From: RH-AL1 sp050013235
Lineage (GTDB): Bacteria > Pseudomonadota > Alphaproteobacteria > Rhizobiales > Beijerinckiaceae
Direction of reading: 5' to 3'
Length of the DNA: 64,000 nucleotides
Assembly (NCBI GenBank): GCA_050013235.1
Contig: JBEKFQ010000016.1
Span: 1 to 64,000, forward strand
Every line of letters starts with the position of its first letter. The stretch's first letter is position 1. Below, piece after piece: positions 17,291 to 26,032 of the stretch. The translations under genes and the position numbers were made by a program. The notes beneath the pieces were generated by a model. The model searched no databases. It was not told where the DNA came from and was given only the letters and a program-made list of their open reading frames with translations.

Positions 17291-17893
17291 TTAGAACTTC
17301 ACGGCGGGGGCTTGTTCCGCATTCGGCGCGGTCGCGGTAAAGGCGGCGATCGGCTTGGCGTCCTTATAGAATATGGAGGCCCAGACCGAGCCGGGGAAGG
17401 TCCGCAGGTTGGTATTATAGGCTTGGGCGGCCTGGATGTAATCGCGGCGCGCGACAGCGATCCGGTTTTCCGTGCCCTCGAGCTGCGATTGCAGCGCCAA
17501 GAAATTCTGATTCGATTTCAAATCGGGATATCTTTCGCTCACCGCCAAAAGATGCCCGAGCGCGCCGGAAAGCTGCGCTTGCGCGGCCTGGAATTGCTTG
17601 ATTTTCTCGGGATCGGTGATTTGCGAGGCATCAACGTTGATCGAAGTCGCCTTGGCTCGCGCCTCGGTGACGGCGGTCAGCACTTCTTTTTCTTGTTTCG
17701 CATAGCCTTGCACCGTCGCCACGAGATTCGGGATCAAATCCGAGCGGCGTTGATATTGGTTCTGCACCTCGGCCCATTTGGCCTTGGCTGCCTCGTCCAG
17801 CGTTGGAATCGTGTTATAGCCGCAGCCCGATAGGCCGATCGCGAGGAAAATGATGGCCAAGAGCGATCGGATGCGAGAAAAATGCGCAGTCAT
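17291..17893 (-). CDS. lemA: LemA-family lipoprotein
   Basis: 200 residues when started at ATG 17893 (MTAHFSRIRSLLAIIFL). The N-terminus is a lipoprotein signal with lipobox LSGC, followed by the helical LemA core: WAEVQNQYQRRSDLIPNLVA and YPDLKSNQNFLALQSQLEGT are strongly conserved in the family. A longer in-frame reading from 18034 would bury the signal and is unlikely. Role unknown. It forms a two-gene unit with the TPM protein. Confidence 0.92.
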   Translation of the reverse strand: MTAHFSRIRSLLAIIFLAIGLSGCGYNTIPTLDEAAKAKWAEVQNQYQRRSDLIPNLVATVQGYAKQEKEVLTAVTEARAKATSINVDASQITDPEKIKQFQAAQAQLSGALGHLLAVSERYPDLKSNQNFLALQSQLEGTENRIAVARRDYIQAAQAYNTNLRTFPGSVWASIFYKDAKPIAAFTATAPNAEQAPAVKF

Positions 17894-18185
17894 GATGATA
17901 GGTCTCCCAGGACGAGGGGTAATAGACAGGCGGGGGGTATAAAGGCAAGGCTGCCTCGTCGTACGGCCGCCCTGTCCTGAATTTGCCTCGATCCAATGGC
18001 TCTGTTCACGCCTGATGTGATGGATGTCCCCCACGATTCAAGAGCCAGCGGATCCGGCCATAGAGTTTATCAAGGTTTTCAACGCATCTTGACGACATCG
18101 TTCAACATAAGCCGGGTGTGACCATCGAAGCGGCGCGCGCCGCTTCGCCGGATGCCCTCCCGCAGAGCCGGAGTTTGCCGCCGCC

Positions 18186-18761
18186 ATGACACGTCCTGTT
18201 TTCGCCGGCATGATCGTCGCCGCCGCCGCCCTGATTGCCTTCGCGCCGATGGCGTCAGCCGCGGCTGGCAAGGACGACAAAGCCAAAAAAGCGCAAGAGA
18301 AAAAGGACGAAAAAAAAGAGGATAAGGCTGGCGGCAAGCCTTTGGAAACATATGGGGATTGGACCGCGAGCGTCGCTTCGGGCAAAAACAAGACCTGCTA
18401 TGCCCTCGCCCGGCCCAAGGAGCGCAGCCCGGACGGCAAACACGACCAAGCCTATATTTTCATCGCCGACCGGCCCGCCGAAAAAGTCCGCAACGAAGTG
18501 TCCGTTGTCGTGGGCTTCCCCATCAAGGAGGGCAGCACCGCTAAAGCTAAGGCCGGCAAGGCGAATTTCGATCTCGTCGCGGGGACGAATGCGTTTTTCA
18601 CGAAAGATGCCGCGGAAGACACGCAGTTCGTCGATGCGCTCAAGCATGGCGGCGTGCTCGTGATCAAGGCGCCGCCGGTAAAAGGCGGCGTGATCACCGA
18701 CACTTATTCTCTCAACGGCTTCGGCAAGGCTATCGATCGCGCCCAGAAAGAATGCCGCTGA
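18186..18761 (+). CDS. Invasion-associated locus B (IalB) family protein
   Basis: 191-residue secreted protein: signal peptide 1-26 (ending ASAAA), a short Lys/Glu/Asp-rich spacer (about 27-48), then the IalB domain starting ETYGDWTASVAS, with AYIFIADRPAEKVRNEVSVV in the middle and the C-terminal Cys of AQKECR. The family is widespread in Rhizobiales, pathogenic or not, and is named from Bartonella. The name does not imply virulence. It stands alone, upstream of a long intergenic region before acs. Confidence 0.87.
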   Translation: MTRPVFAGMIVAAAALIAFAPMASAAAGKDDKAKKAQEKKDEKKEDKAGGKPLETYGDWTASVASGKNKTCYALARPKERSPDGKHDQAYIFIADRPAEKVRNEVSVVVGFPIKEGSTAKAKAGKANFDLVAGTNAFFTKDAAEDTQFVDALKHGGVLVIKAPPVKGGVITDTYSLNGFGKAIDRAQKECR

Positions 18762-19131
18762 TTTGCTTTCTCTCGAAACGAATTTCCGGGAAATCAGGCC
18801 GAGTTTATCCCGCTGTCTCGAATCGAAATCCCGGGCGTCGATCGTTGCGAGGTCGCGCGGGTTCAAGAGCGTGCCGTGCTTTGAGACCAAATGACATGCG
18901 TGGGTCCGTCCGGTGCCATTCCTCATGCCGCCTAAGCGCATGATCAAATTGGCTGTTTGTTTCTTTGATACGATTTTTTGATTTAGGATGTGTTGCCGCT
19001 TAAAACCGAAAAACGGCCATTAGCTGCTTATCTTGGACCTTTTGGCCGATTGTTTCGGACTAGCGGGATGGCGCATATTAAAATATGTCCGCGTCTCGAT
19101 GTGGGATTTAATAAGCGTCAGGGAGGCCGTG
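18762..19131. other. Intergenic region upstream of acs
   Basis: About 370 bases without a supported gene. It becomes AT-richer near 18940-19090 (runs of T and A), which would suit a promoter and leader for acs. AGGGAGG at about 19120 is a strong ribosome-binding site for the GTG at 19132. No clear operator or riboswitch was recognised. Confidence 0.5.
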
Positions 19132-21096
19132 GTGTCCGATAAAACTTATCCCGTTCCAGCCAGTGTGGCGGAGCACGCGCTCATTACGGCGTCCGGCTAT
19201 CGGGACTGGTATGCCCGGTCCATATCCGATCCCGATGGGTTTTGGGGCGAACACGGCAAGCGGATCGATTGGATCAAACCCTATACGAAAGTGTCGCACG
19301 CTTCGTTCGATCCCCACCGGGTTTCGATCAAATGGTTTGAGGACGGCACGACCAACGTCTCCTCCAATTGCATCGACAGGCATCTGGAAAAGCGCGGCGA
19401 TCAGGTCGCGATCATTTGGGAGGGGGACGACCCCAAGGATTCGCTCTCGATCACCTATAAGGAATTGCACGGGCATGTGTCCCGGCTCGCGAATGTCTTG
19501 AAATCCAAGGGCGTCGGCAAGGGCGACACGGTCACCATTTATCTCCCGATGATTCCCGAGGCGGCCTATGCCATGCTCGCCTGCGCGCGGATCGGCGCGA
19601 TTCATTCCATCGTTTTCGGTGGCTTTTCGCCCGATGCCTTGGCCGGACGAATCGCCGGCTGTAAATCCAAGGTCGTGATCACGTCCGACGAAGGGCTGCG
19701 CGGCGGCAAGAAAGTGCCCCTGAAGACGAATACCGACGCCGCCGTCGAGCGTAGCGGCGGGATCGTCGAGACGGTGATCGTCGTGAAGCGGACGGGGGGC
19801 AAGATCGCCTGGTTCGAAGGCCGCGACGTAGCCTATGAAGAGGCCGTGGCCGCCGCTTCGCCGGATTGCCCGCCGGCCGAAATGGGGGCGGAAGATCCGC
19901 TGTTCATTCTCTTCACCTCCGGGTCGACCGGGGCGCCCAAGGGAGTCGTGCATACGACAGGCGGTTATCTCGTCTATGCCTCGATGACGCATCAATATAT
20001 TTTCGACTATCACGACGGCGATATTTATTGGTGCACCGCCGACGTCGGCTGGGTCACCGGCCACAGCTATATCGTCTATGGCCCGCTCGCCAACGGCGCG
20101 ACCACGCTGATGTTCGAGGGCGTGCCGAATTATCCCTCGATTTCCCGTTTCTGGGATGTGGTCGACAAGCACCAGGTCAATATCTTCTACACCGCCCCGA
20201 CCGCGATCCGCTCGTTGATGGGGGCCGGCAACGAGCCGGTGACACGCACCAGCCGCAAATCCCTGCGGATCTTGGGGTCGGTCGGCGAGCCGATCAATCC
20301 CGAAGCCTGGGAATGGTATTATAATGTCGTGGGCGAAACCCGCTGCCCGATCGTCGATACCTGGTGGCAGACGGAAACCGGGGGCATTCTCATCTCCCCG
20401 CTCCCGGGCGCCACGCCCTTGAAGCCGGGCTCGGCCACGAACCCGTTCTTCGGGATCGAGCCGGAGATCGTCGATGCCGAAGGCAATGTGCTGGAGGGAC
20501 CATGCGAGGGCAATCTCGTGATCGCGCGCTCCTGGCCCGGCCAGATGCGCACCGTGTTCGGCGATCACGAGCGGTTCGTCCAGACCTATTTCTCGACCTA
20601 TCCCGGCAAATATTTCACCGGCGATGGCTGCCGCCGCGACGCCGATGGCTATTACTGGATCACCGGCCGCGTCGACGACGTCATCAACGTGTCCGGCCAC
20701 CGCATGGGAACGGCGGAGGTCGAGAGTTCCTTGGTCGCCCACGCCAAGGTCTCCGAAGCGGCGGTCGTCGGCTTCCCCCACGATCTCAAGGGGCAAGGGA
20801 TCTACGCCTATGTCACCTTGATGGAGGGACATGCCCCGTCCGAGGAGCTTCGCAAGGAGCTCGTGGCCTGGGTGCGCCGGGAGATCGGGCCGATTGCCTC
20901 GCCGGATGTCATTCAATTCGCGCCGGGCCTCCCCAAGACGCGGTCGGGCAAGATCATGCGGCGTATTTTGCGCAAAATCGCCGAAAACGAGATCGGATCC
21001 CTCGGGGATACGTCGACTCTCGCCGATCCGTCGGTCGTGGATGATTTGATTTCGAATCGGCCGCACGAAAAAAATCCGGCGCATAAGCCGGCTTGA
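19132..21096 (+). CDS. acs: Acetyl-CoA synthetase (AMP-forming)
   Basis: Activates acetate with ATP and CoA via acetyl-AMP. About 654 residues, the usual length. Motifs: LFILFTSGSTGAPKGVVHT (P-loop-like A3), the motif containing DTWWQTETGG, TGDGCRRDADGYYWITGR, and PKTRSGKIMRRILRK with Lys607, the residue normally acetylated to switch the enzyme off. The GTG start at 19132 (VSDKTYPVPASV) is chosen for its AGGGAGG ribosome-binding site and family agreement. An upstream in-frame ATG at 19033 adds 33 poorly supported residues. Confidence 0.96.
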   Translation: MSDKTYPVPASVAEHALITASGYRDWYARSISDPDGFWGEHGKRIDWIKPYTKVSHASFDPHRVSIKWFEDGTTNVSSNCIDRHLEKRGDQVAIIWEGDDPKDSLSITYKELHGHVSRLANVLKSKGVGKGDTVTIYLPMIPEAAYAMLACARIGAIHSIVFGGFSPDALAGRIAGCKSKVVITSDEGLRGGKKVPLKTNTDAAVERSGGIVETVIVVKRTGGKIAWFEGRDVAYEEAVAAASPDCPPAEMGAEDPLFILFTSGSTGAPKGVVHTTGGYLVYASMTHQYIFDYHDGDIYWCTADVGWVTGHSYIVYGPLANGATTLMFEGVPNYPSISRFWDVVDKHQVNIFYTAPTAIRSLMGAGNEPVTRTSRKSLRILGSVGEPINPEAWEWYYNVVGETRCPIVDTWWQTETGGILISPLPGATPLKPGSATNPFFGIEPEIVDAEGNVLEGPCEGNLVIARSWPGQMRTVFGDHERFVQTYFSTYPGKYFTGDGCRRDADGYYWITGRVDDVINVSGHRMGTAEVESSLVAHAKVSEAAVVGFPHDLKGQGIYAYVTLMEGHAPSEELRKELVAWVRREIGPIASPDVIQFAPGLPKTRSGKIMRRILRKIAENEIGSLGDTSTLADPSVVDDLISNRPHEKNPAHKPA

Positions 21097-21344
21097 CCGG
21101 ACACGATCGCAGCGCCGCCGGGTTAAAACCGGCGGCGGAATGCCGCATTTTTGGGTGAAGCTTTTTTGAAAATGGATCCTGCCGTGGCGGCCCGCCCGAA
21201 AAGTGCGGCTCTCCTGCAACATCGGCTAGGCTTTTGTTTTTGGCCGTAAGCTTTTAACCCAAAAATCAAACTATGTTGGTAAAGTCCCCGAACTGGCGCT
21301 GGCAGGGCCGCGCCTCCATTCATGTTGCGTCCGGTGGGGAAATC
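21097..21344. other. Intergenic region between acs and the L,D-transpeptidase
   Basis: A short GC-rich hairpin followed by ATTTTT (GCGGAATGCCGCATTTTT, about 21135-21155) may end the acs transcript, but the stem is only four to five pairs. The rest is unremarkable. Confidence 0.35.
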
Positions 21345-21890
21345 ATGGACATCGTCAAAAGCATTGGCCATCAGGCTTGTGTGAAGCTTACATCCTTGGG
21401 TCTTGCCGCCGCGGTATTGGGTGCCTTGGCCGCGACACCGGCTCTGGCGAGCCAGACCGTGAGCGTGCCCTCGACCTATCCGGCTGGCATGATCATCATC
21501 AAGCAAAGCGAGCGGAAGCTCTATTTCACGACCGGCGACGGCACGGCGATTCGCTATCCCGTGGCGATCGGCAAGACCGGCAAGGCGTGGCGCGGCCAGA
21601 CCTTCATCGAAGGCAAGTTCATTGCCCCGGCCTGGTCGCCGCCGGAGTCGGTGTTGCACGATCATCCCGAATTGCCGCCGGTCATCGCAAGCGGAGCCGC
21701 CAACAATCCGATGGGCGCCGCCGCCTTGACGCTCAAGCTGTCCGAAGTCGCCATTCACGGCACGTCCGCGAAGATGCGCGCCTCGGTCGGCACGGCGGCG
21801 TCGTATGGTTGCATTCGCATGTTGAACGAAGATGTCGTGGATCTTTTCGACCGGGTGAAGGTCGGGACGCCGGTCGTCTCGATCCCGTAA
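21345..21890 (+). CDS. L,D-transpeptidase (ErfK/YbiS/YcfS/YnhG family)
   Basis: Periplasmic enzyme that forms 3-3 peptidoglycan crosslinks or attaches proteins to peptidoglycan. 181 residues: signal peptide about 1-35 (ends TPALAS), then a YkuD domain with the catalytic signature IHGTS (His138) and SYGCIRM (Cys156). ATG 21345 (MDIVKSIGHQ) follows GGGGAAATC and gives a good signal peptide. A longer in-frame start at 21273 is less likely. A strong terminator follows at 21954. Confidence 0.92.
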   Translation: MDIVKSIGHQACVKLTSLGLAAAVLGALAATPALASQTVSVPSTYPAGMIIIKQSERKLYFTTGDGTAIRYPVAIGKTGKAWRGQTFIEGKFIAPAWSPPESVLHDHPELPPVIASGAANNPMGAAALTLKLSEVAIHGTSAKMRASVGTAASYGCIRMLNEDVVDLFDRVKVGTPVVSIP

Positions 21891-21953
21891 TTTCCGGCGC
21901 CGGGGATTTTCGATAAAGGGGCGCGACAAGCGGCCCAGGATTGCGCTAAACGG

Positions 21954-21988
21954 AACGCGGTTGCCTCGAAGAGGGGACCGCGTTTTTT
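21954..21988 (+). terminator. Rho-independent terminator
   Basis: AACGCGGT pairs with ACCGCGTT, with an inner CCTC/GAGG stem, and is followed by a T-run. It should end the L,D-transpeptidase transcript before purL. Confidence 0.8.
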
Positions 21989-22040
21989 GTTGTCGCGTGC
22001 CGGCCCAGGCCTGCGCGCCTAGAAGATCGATTGAGAAACC

Positions 22041-24275
22041 GTGCAGGCCCAAAACTCCGCGACCCAAGCCGCCGCTATCAACGAACCCGCGATCACATCC
22101 GAGCTCGTTGCCGCTCACGGCCTCAAGCCCGATGAATACGACCGCGTTCTCGCGCTGATCGGGCGGATCCCGAGTTTTACCGAATTGGGTATTTTCTCCG
22201 CGATGTGGAACGAGCATTGTTCCTATAAATCCTCGCGTCTGCATTTGCGCGGCCTGCCAACCAAGGCGCCGTGGGTCATCCAAGGGCCCGGCGAAAATGC
22301 CGGGGTGATCGATATCGGCGATGGCGATGCCTGCATCTTTAAGATGGAGAGCCACAACCACCCCTCTTATATCGAGCCCTATCAGGGGGCGGCGACGGGC
22401 GTGGGCGGCATTTTGCGAGATGTCTTCACCATGGGCGCGCGCCCGGTGGCCTGCCTCAATCTGCTCCGTTTCGGCGATCCGTCCCATCCCAAGACCCGCC
22501 ATCTCGTCTCCGGCGTGGTCGCGGGGATCGGCGGCTATGGCAATAGTTTCGGCGTCCCGACGGTCGGCGGCTCGACCGGATTTCACAGGCGCTACGACGG
22601 CAATATTCTCGTCAATGCGATGGCGGTCGGCATCGCCCGGACGGACGAGATTTTTTACGCCACGGCCACGGGCGTCGGGAATCCGATCGTTTATCTCGGC
22701 TCCAAGACCGGCCGCGACGGGATTCACGGGGCGACCATGGCCTCGGCCGCTTTCGCCGCCGATGCGGAGGAAAAGCGGCCGACGGTTCAGGTCGGCGATC
22801 CCTTCGCGGAAAAGCTGCTTCTGGAGGCCTGCCTCGAACTGATGAAGACCGGCGCCGTCGTCGCGATCCAGGACATGGGCGCGGCGGGCCTCACCTCGTC
22901 GGCGGTCGAGATGGGCGCCAAGGGCGATCTCGGCATCGAACTCGATCTCGATCATGTGCCCTGCCGCGAGACCGGCATGACCGCCTATGAAATGATGCTC
23001 TCGGAAAGCCAAGAGCGGATGCTCATGGTGCTCGATCCCGCCAAGCGCGAAGTCGCCGAGGCGATCTTCCGCAAATGGGGGCTCGATTTCGCCGTGATCG
23101 GCAAGACCACGGATACGTTGCGTTTCGTCGTGAAACATGGCGGCGCCGTCAAGGCCGACCTGCCGATCAAGGAGCTGGGCGATCAGGCGCCGCTCTATGA
23201 CCGGCCGCATGTGCCGACGCCGCCGCGCCCCGTGATCGAGGCTGCCAGCGTCGCGGCGCCCATCGGCAATGGCGCCGCGCTTCTCAAGCTGTTGGCGACC
23301 CCGGATCTCTGTTCCAAGGCCTGGGTTTGGCGCCAATACGATTATCTCATCCTCGGCAATAGTGTGCGGCGGCCCGGCGGCGACGCGGCGGTGATCCGGA
23401 TCGGCGAGGGGCCGAAGGGGCTCGCGCTGACCACTGATGTCACCCAGCGCTATTGCGAAGCCGACCCGTTCGAGGGCGGCAAGCAAGCCGTGGCGGAGGC
23501 CTGGCGCAATATCACGGCCTCGGGCGCGACACCCCGCGCGGTGACGGATAATCTCAACTTCGGCAATCCGGAAAAGCCCGAAGTCATGGGCCAGTTGGTG
23601 GGATGTATCGCCGGCATTGGCGAGGCCTGCCGCGCTCTCGACTTCCCCATCGTGTCCGGGAACGTCTCTTTATATAATGAAAGCGCGGGAACCGGTATCT
23701 TGCCGACACCCTCTATCGGCGGGGTCGGCGTCATCGCCGATGTGGCGTCGAGCGCATCGCTGGCTTTTGCGCGCGCGGGGCTGGCGGTCTTGCTGGTGGG
23801 CAAGACGGCGGGCTGGCTTGGCCAGTCGCTCTATCTCCGCGATATTTGCGGGCGGGAGGAGGGGGCGCCGCCGCCGGTCGATCTCGCGGACGAGCGGACC
23901 CATGGCGATTTCGTCCGCGCCTTGATTCTCGGCAAGCGCGTGAGCGCCGCGCATGATCTCAGCGATGGCGGGCTTGCGGTCGCTCTCGCGGAAATGGCTT
24001 TGGCCGGGAACACCGGCGCTTCCATCGAGGTACCCGGCGATGTCGTCTCCCACGCCTGGCTGTTCGGCGAGGATCAGGGGCGTTACCTCCTTGCCGCGGA
24101 CGAAGCCGAAGCCGCCGCGATCCTGCGGGATGCCGCTGCTTCTGGAGTTCCGTGCCAGCGCATCGGGACCACGGGCGGAGCCGCGCTGACGCTAGGGCCG
24201 GAGGCCCCCATTCCGCTTGCCGATTTGCGCGCCGCGCACGAGAATTGGCTGCCGGAGTTCATGGCGGGACATTAA
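22041..24275 (+). CDS. purL: Phosphoribosylformylglycinamidine synthase subunit PurL
   Basis: Converts FGAR to FGAM with ATP and glutamine-derived ammonia in purine synthesis; this small form works with PurQ and PurS. 744 residues, normal for the PurS-dependent type. Motifs: FSAMWNEHCSYKSSR, MESHNHPSYIEPYQGAATGV (ATP site), QDMGAAGLTSSAVEM, and ALTTDVTQRYCEADPFEGGK. The start is GTG 22041 (VQAQNSATQ); no closer ATG agrees with the family. purQ and purS are not in the window, so this copy is detached from them. Confidence 0.96.
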   Translation: MQAQNSATQAAAINEPAITSELVAAHGLKPDEYDRVLALIGRIPSFTELGIFSAMWNEHCSYKSSRLHLRGLPTKAPWVIQGPGENAGVIDIGDGDACIFKMESHNHPSYIEPYQGAATGVGGILRDVFTMGARPVACLNLLRFGDPSHPKTRHLVSGVVAGIGGYGNSFGVPTVGGSTGFHRRYDGNILVNAMAVGIARTDEIFYATATGVGNPIVYLGSKTGRDGIHGATMASAAFAADAEEKRPTVQVGDPFAEKLLLEACLELMKTGAVVAIQDMGAAGLTSSAVEMGAKGDLGIELDLDHVPCRETGMTAYEMMLSESQERMLMVLDPAKREVAEAIFRKWGLDFAVIGKTTDTLRFVVKHGGAVKADLPIKELGDQAPLYDRPHVPTPPRPVIEAASVAAPIGNGAALLKLLATPDLCSKAWVWRQYDYLILGNSVRRPGGDAAVIRIGEGPKGLALTTDVTQRYCEADPFEGGKQAVAEAWRNITASGATPRAVTDNLNFGNPEKPEVMGQLVGCIAGIGEACRALDFPIVSGNVSLYNESAGTGILPTPSIGGVGVIADVASSASLAFARAGLAVLLVGKTAGWLGQSLYLRDICGREEGAPPPVDLADERTHGDFVRALILGKRVSAAHDLSDGGLAVALAEMALAGNTGASIEVPGDVVSHAWLFGEDQGRYLLAADEAEAAAILRDAAASGVPCQRIGTTGGAALTLGPEAPIPLADLRAAHENWLPEFMAGH

Positions 24276-24296
24276 CGATCTGTTTTTGGAGCCGGA

Positions 24297-24875
24297 ATGT
24301 CGCGTACTCTAAAATGGACGGGATTTGCCGCTTTAATCGTGGCGGTCGTTTTTATTCTGCTGCAATCCGGACTTGTTCGCTCACTGGTAGACAGAAAAAC
24401 ATGCATCGAGCGTGTCGTCGGGACCTTCCCTGCGCCGGATAAGCTCAAATGGCTCCTAATAAAACACAAGTATTGCGACTATGTGTCGGGGGCGTACTCC
24501 ACGGACCTTATCGCATCAATTTTCGACGGCCGGACAGGCGATGAATTCCTTGATATATCAAATACGGGCGATGATGATGCGTCCTGGCCAACTTTTTCCT
24601 GGACCGATAATGTCACCATTCTAGTGCAGATTAACTTTATGAATAAAATTGTCTTAAGCAAACATGAGGCATTAGATACTAATATAAAATATATTTTGAA
24701 TAATAAATTTGAAGAAAAACATTTCTTGAGCAAGTTGAATGAGAGTCTCAGCGAAACAAGACGGCAACATGGTAACAAAACCCAGGACATCGATCTGTCT
24801 TTGTTGCGATACGAAGTGGATGCTTTGACGGAATATAGGGAGCTAAAAAACTGGGCAAAAGCTAACGTTGATTAA
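24297..24875 (+). CDS. Hypothetical membrane-anchored protein (AT-rich insert)
   Basis: Not recognised. 192 residues: a single N-terminal membrane helix (about 7-30, WTGFAALIVAVVFILLQSGL), then a hydrophilic, probably periplasmic domain with Cys pairs near residues 40-60 and an Asn/Lys-rich second half (ILNNKFEEKHFLSKLNESLS). Base use is very unlike the neighbours: at 24661-24720 only 11 of 60 bases are G or C. This points to recent transfer. It follows purL by 21 bases. Confidence 0.6.
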   Translation: MSRTLKWTGFAALIVAVVFILLQSGLVRSLVDRKTCIERVVGTFPAPDKLKWLLIKHKYCDYVSGAYSTDLIASIFDGRTGDEFLDISNTGDDDASWPTFSWTDNVTILVQINFMNKIVLSKHEALDTNIKYILNNKFEEKHFLSKLNESLSETRRQHGNKTQDIDLSLLRYEVDALTEYRELKNWAKANVD

Positions 24876-24905
24876 TGCGTATCTATCAATGATGGAATCG
24901 CCTCG

Positions 24906-25355
24906 ATGTCCGACTATTTTCTCATGTTTGTTCCAACCGATCCAAAATGGCAGCCAACAAAAGCGGATGCCGAGCGGGCCGTCGAACTCTTCAAGTCGAT
25001 CGCGCCGCACGCCCGGGACGTCGAAGCGACCTTTACCGATGATGTCGAATTTCATGACCCTGGCGGCAACTGGAGTGGCGTCAACTGCGCCGCGTGTGGC
25101 GCCGATCTCGAAGATTGGTTTTTCGAAACCGCTGACAAGATCTACAACGAGACCCACTTCGCCGACTTGTCTGTCACCACACCATGCTGTGGGCTGCAAA
25201 CATCGTTGAACGATCTCAACTTTGTTTGGCCCGCGGCCTTCGGACGGTTTGTCCTCGAGGCCATGCGGCCCGGGCTCGATACGAACGAGGATCAAGAGAA
25301 GGCAATTGCAGCCTGCCTTGGCTCTGATCTTCGCAAGATCTGGTGCCGCATCTGA
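24906..25355 (+). CDS. Hypothetical protein with two cysteine pairs
   Basis: Not recognised. 149 residues, no signal peptide, starting MSDYFLMFVPTDPKWQPT. CAACG (about residues 61-65) and PCCG (about 96-99) could bind one zinc ion. The remainder is acidic, Trp- and Phe-rich, and looks globular. GC content is intermediate between the AT-rich gene before it and the core genes. It may be part of the same accessory insert. No family is claimed. Confidence 0.6.
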   Translation: MSDYFLMFVPTDPKWQPTKADAERAVELFKSIAPHARDVEATFTDDVEFHDPGGNWSGVNCAACGADLEDWFFETADKIYNETHFADLSVTTPCCGLQTSLNDLNFVWPAAFGRFVLEAMRPGLDTNEDQEKAIAACLGSDLRKIWCRI

Positions 25356-25407
25356 TGACGCCCCAAGCTTTATACCAGCATTGCGTCGTCGCCGTAGTTC
25401 CGCCAGT

Positions 25408-25701
25408 TCAATTATGATAACCGTGCCGTTCCTTCGAGGCGGCGACGATGGCGCGGGCCTGTCCGTCGTGTCCCGCTTGGCAAGCCGCGGCCGCGCTACT
25501 CAACTCCCGCTCGATTGCGTCATAGACCTGTTGCTCGACATTGCCGGTCGCGAGATCGGATTTCACGATCCCCTGATAGCTGTCGATCACGCCCGCGCAG
25601 CCCACTCCCGAGGGCAGCTTTTGCGCGGCAAAACCGGGCAGGGCGGCGAGCGCTGCTGCGAGAAAAAGAATAACAGCGGCCGGCATGCGAGTGCGAACCA
25701 T
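25408..25701 (-). CDS. Small secreted hypothetical protein
   Basis: 97 residues when started at ATG 25699-25701 (MVRTRMPAAVILFLAAALAA). A clear signal peptide ends at about residue 25 (PGFAA), then a mature domain of about 70 residues with two cysteines (VGCAGVIDS and AAACQAGHD) that could form a disulfide, and a C-terminus KERHGYHN. Probably periplasmic. Function is unknown. It is divergent from the leuA leader region. Confidence 0.65.
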   Translation of the reverse strand: MVRTRMPAAVILFLAAALAALPGFAAQKLPSGVGCAGVIDSYQGIVKSDLATGNVEQQVYDAIERELSSAAAACQAGHDGQARAIVAASKERHGYHN

Positions 25702-25846
25702 GGAATCAACCGCCTCCTTCGTGCCGCGCCATTTTAAACGGTCGCGGGCGGTTTGAGTACCGGCTTCGCTGAAAACAAACCGGCCCCGCCGAAAGAGCGG
25801 GAAAGCCCGCTTGCCCCGGGGCAGGGTTAAGAGTAAAGTTTTTCGC

Positions 25847-25954
25847 ATGCGAGACATTCTCGGAATCATATCTGCGCACAAAGCGGCCTTCATGCTGGAG
25901 CATTCGCTCCCGGCGGCCCATTCGCTTGCGCTTGAGCTTCTTAGCCGCCCCTGA
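25847..25954 (+). CDS. Leucine-rich leader peptide upstream of leuA
   Basis: A 35-codon ORF begins at ATG 25847 and ends at TGA 25954. Seven codons are Leu, four of them clustered in SLALELLSRP just before the stop. The stop overlaps the 5' arm of a terminator-like hairpin (25948-25955). Leucine codons next to an attenuator ahead of leuA is the classic arrangement for translation-controlled attenuation. When charged tRNA-Leu is scarce the ribosome would stall on the Leu run and prevent hairpin formation. Sequence shows the ORF and hairpin; regulation is inferred. Confidence 0.72.
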   Translation: MRDILGIISAHKAAFMLEHSLPAAHSLALELLSRP

Positions 25955-25994
25955 GGGCCGGCCGGGCGTGACGCCTGGGCGCTCAGGGGATTTT
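25948..25994 (+). promoter_or_regulatory. Probable leucine attenuator hairpin
   Basis: CCCCTGAG (25948-25955) pairs perfectly with CTCAGGGG (25982-25989), followed by ATTTT. An inner GGCG/CGCC stem (25965-25975) stiffens the structure. It lies 39 bases upstream of leuA and overlaps the stop of the leucine-rich leader ORF. Confidence 0.7.
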
Positions 25995-26032
25995 GCCGCA
26001 AGAACCCTCCCTATGATTTTAGGATATGAGAC

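Noticed and set aside
21123..23486. Long minus-strand ORF (787 codons) over the L,D-transpeptidase and purL
   Set aside because: Antisense to two well-supported genes, with composition typical of a shadow frame.
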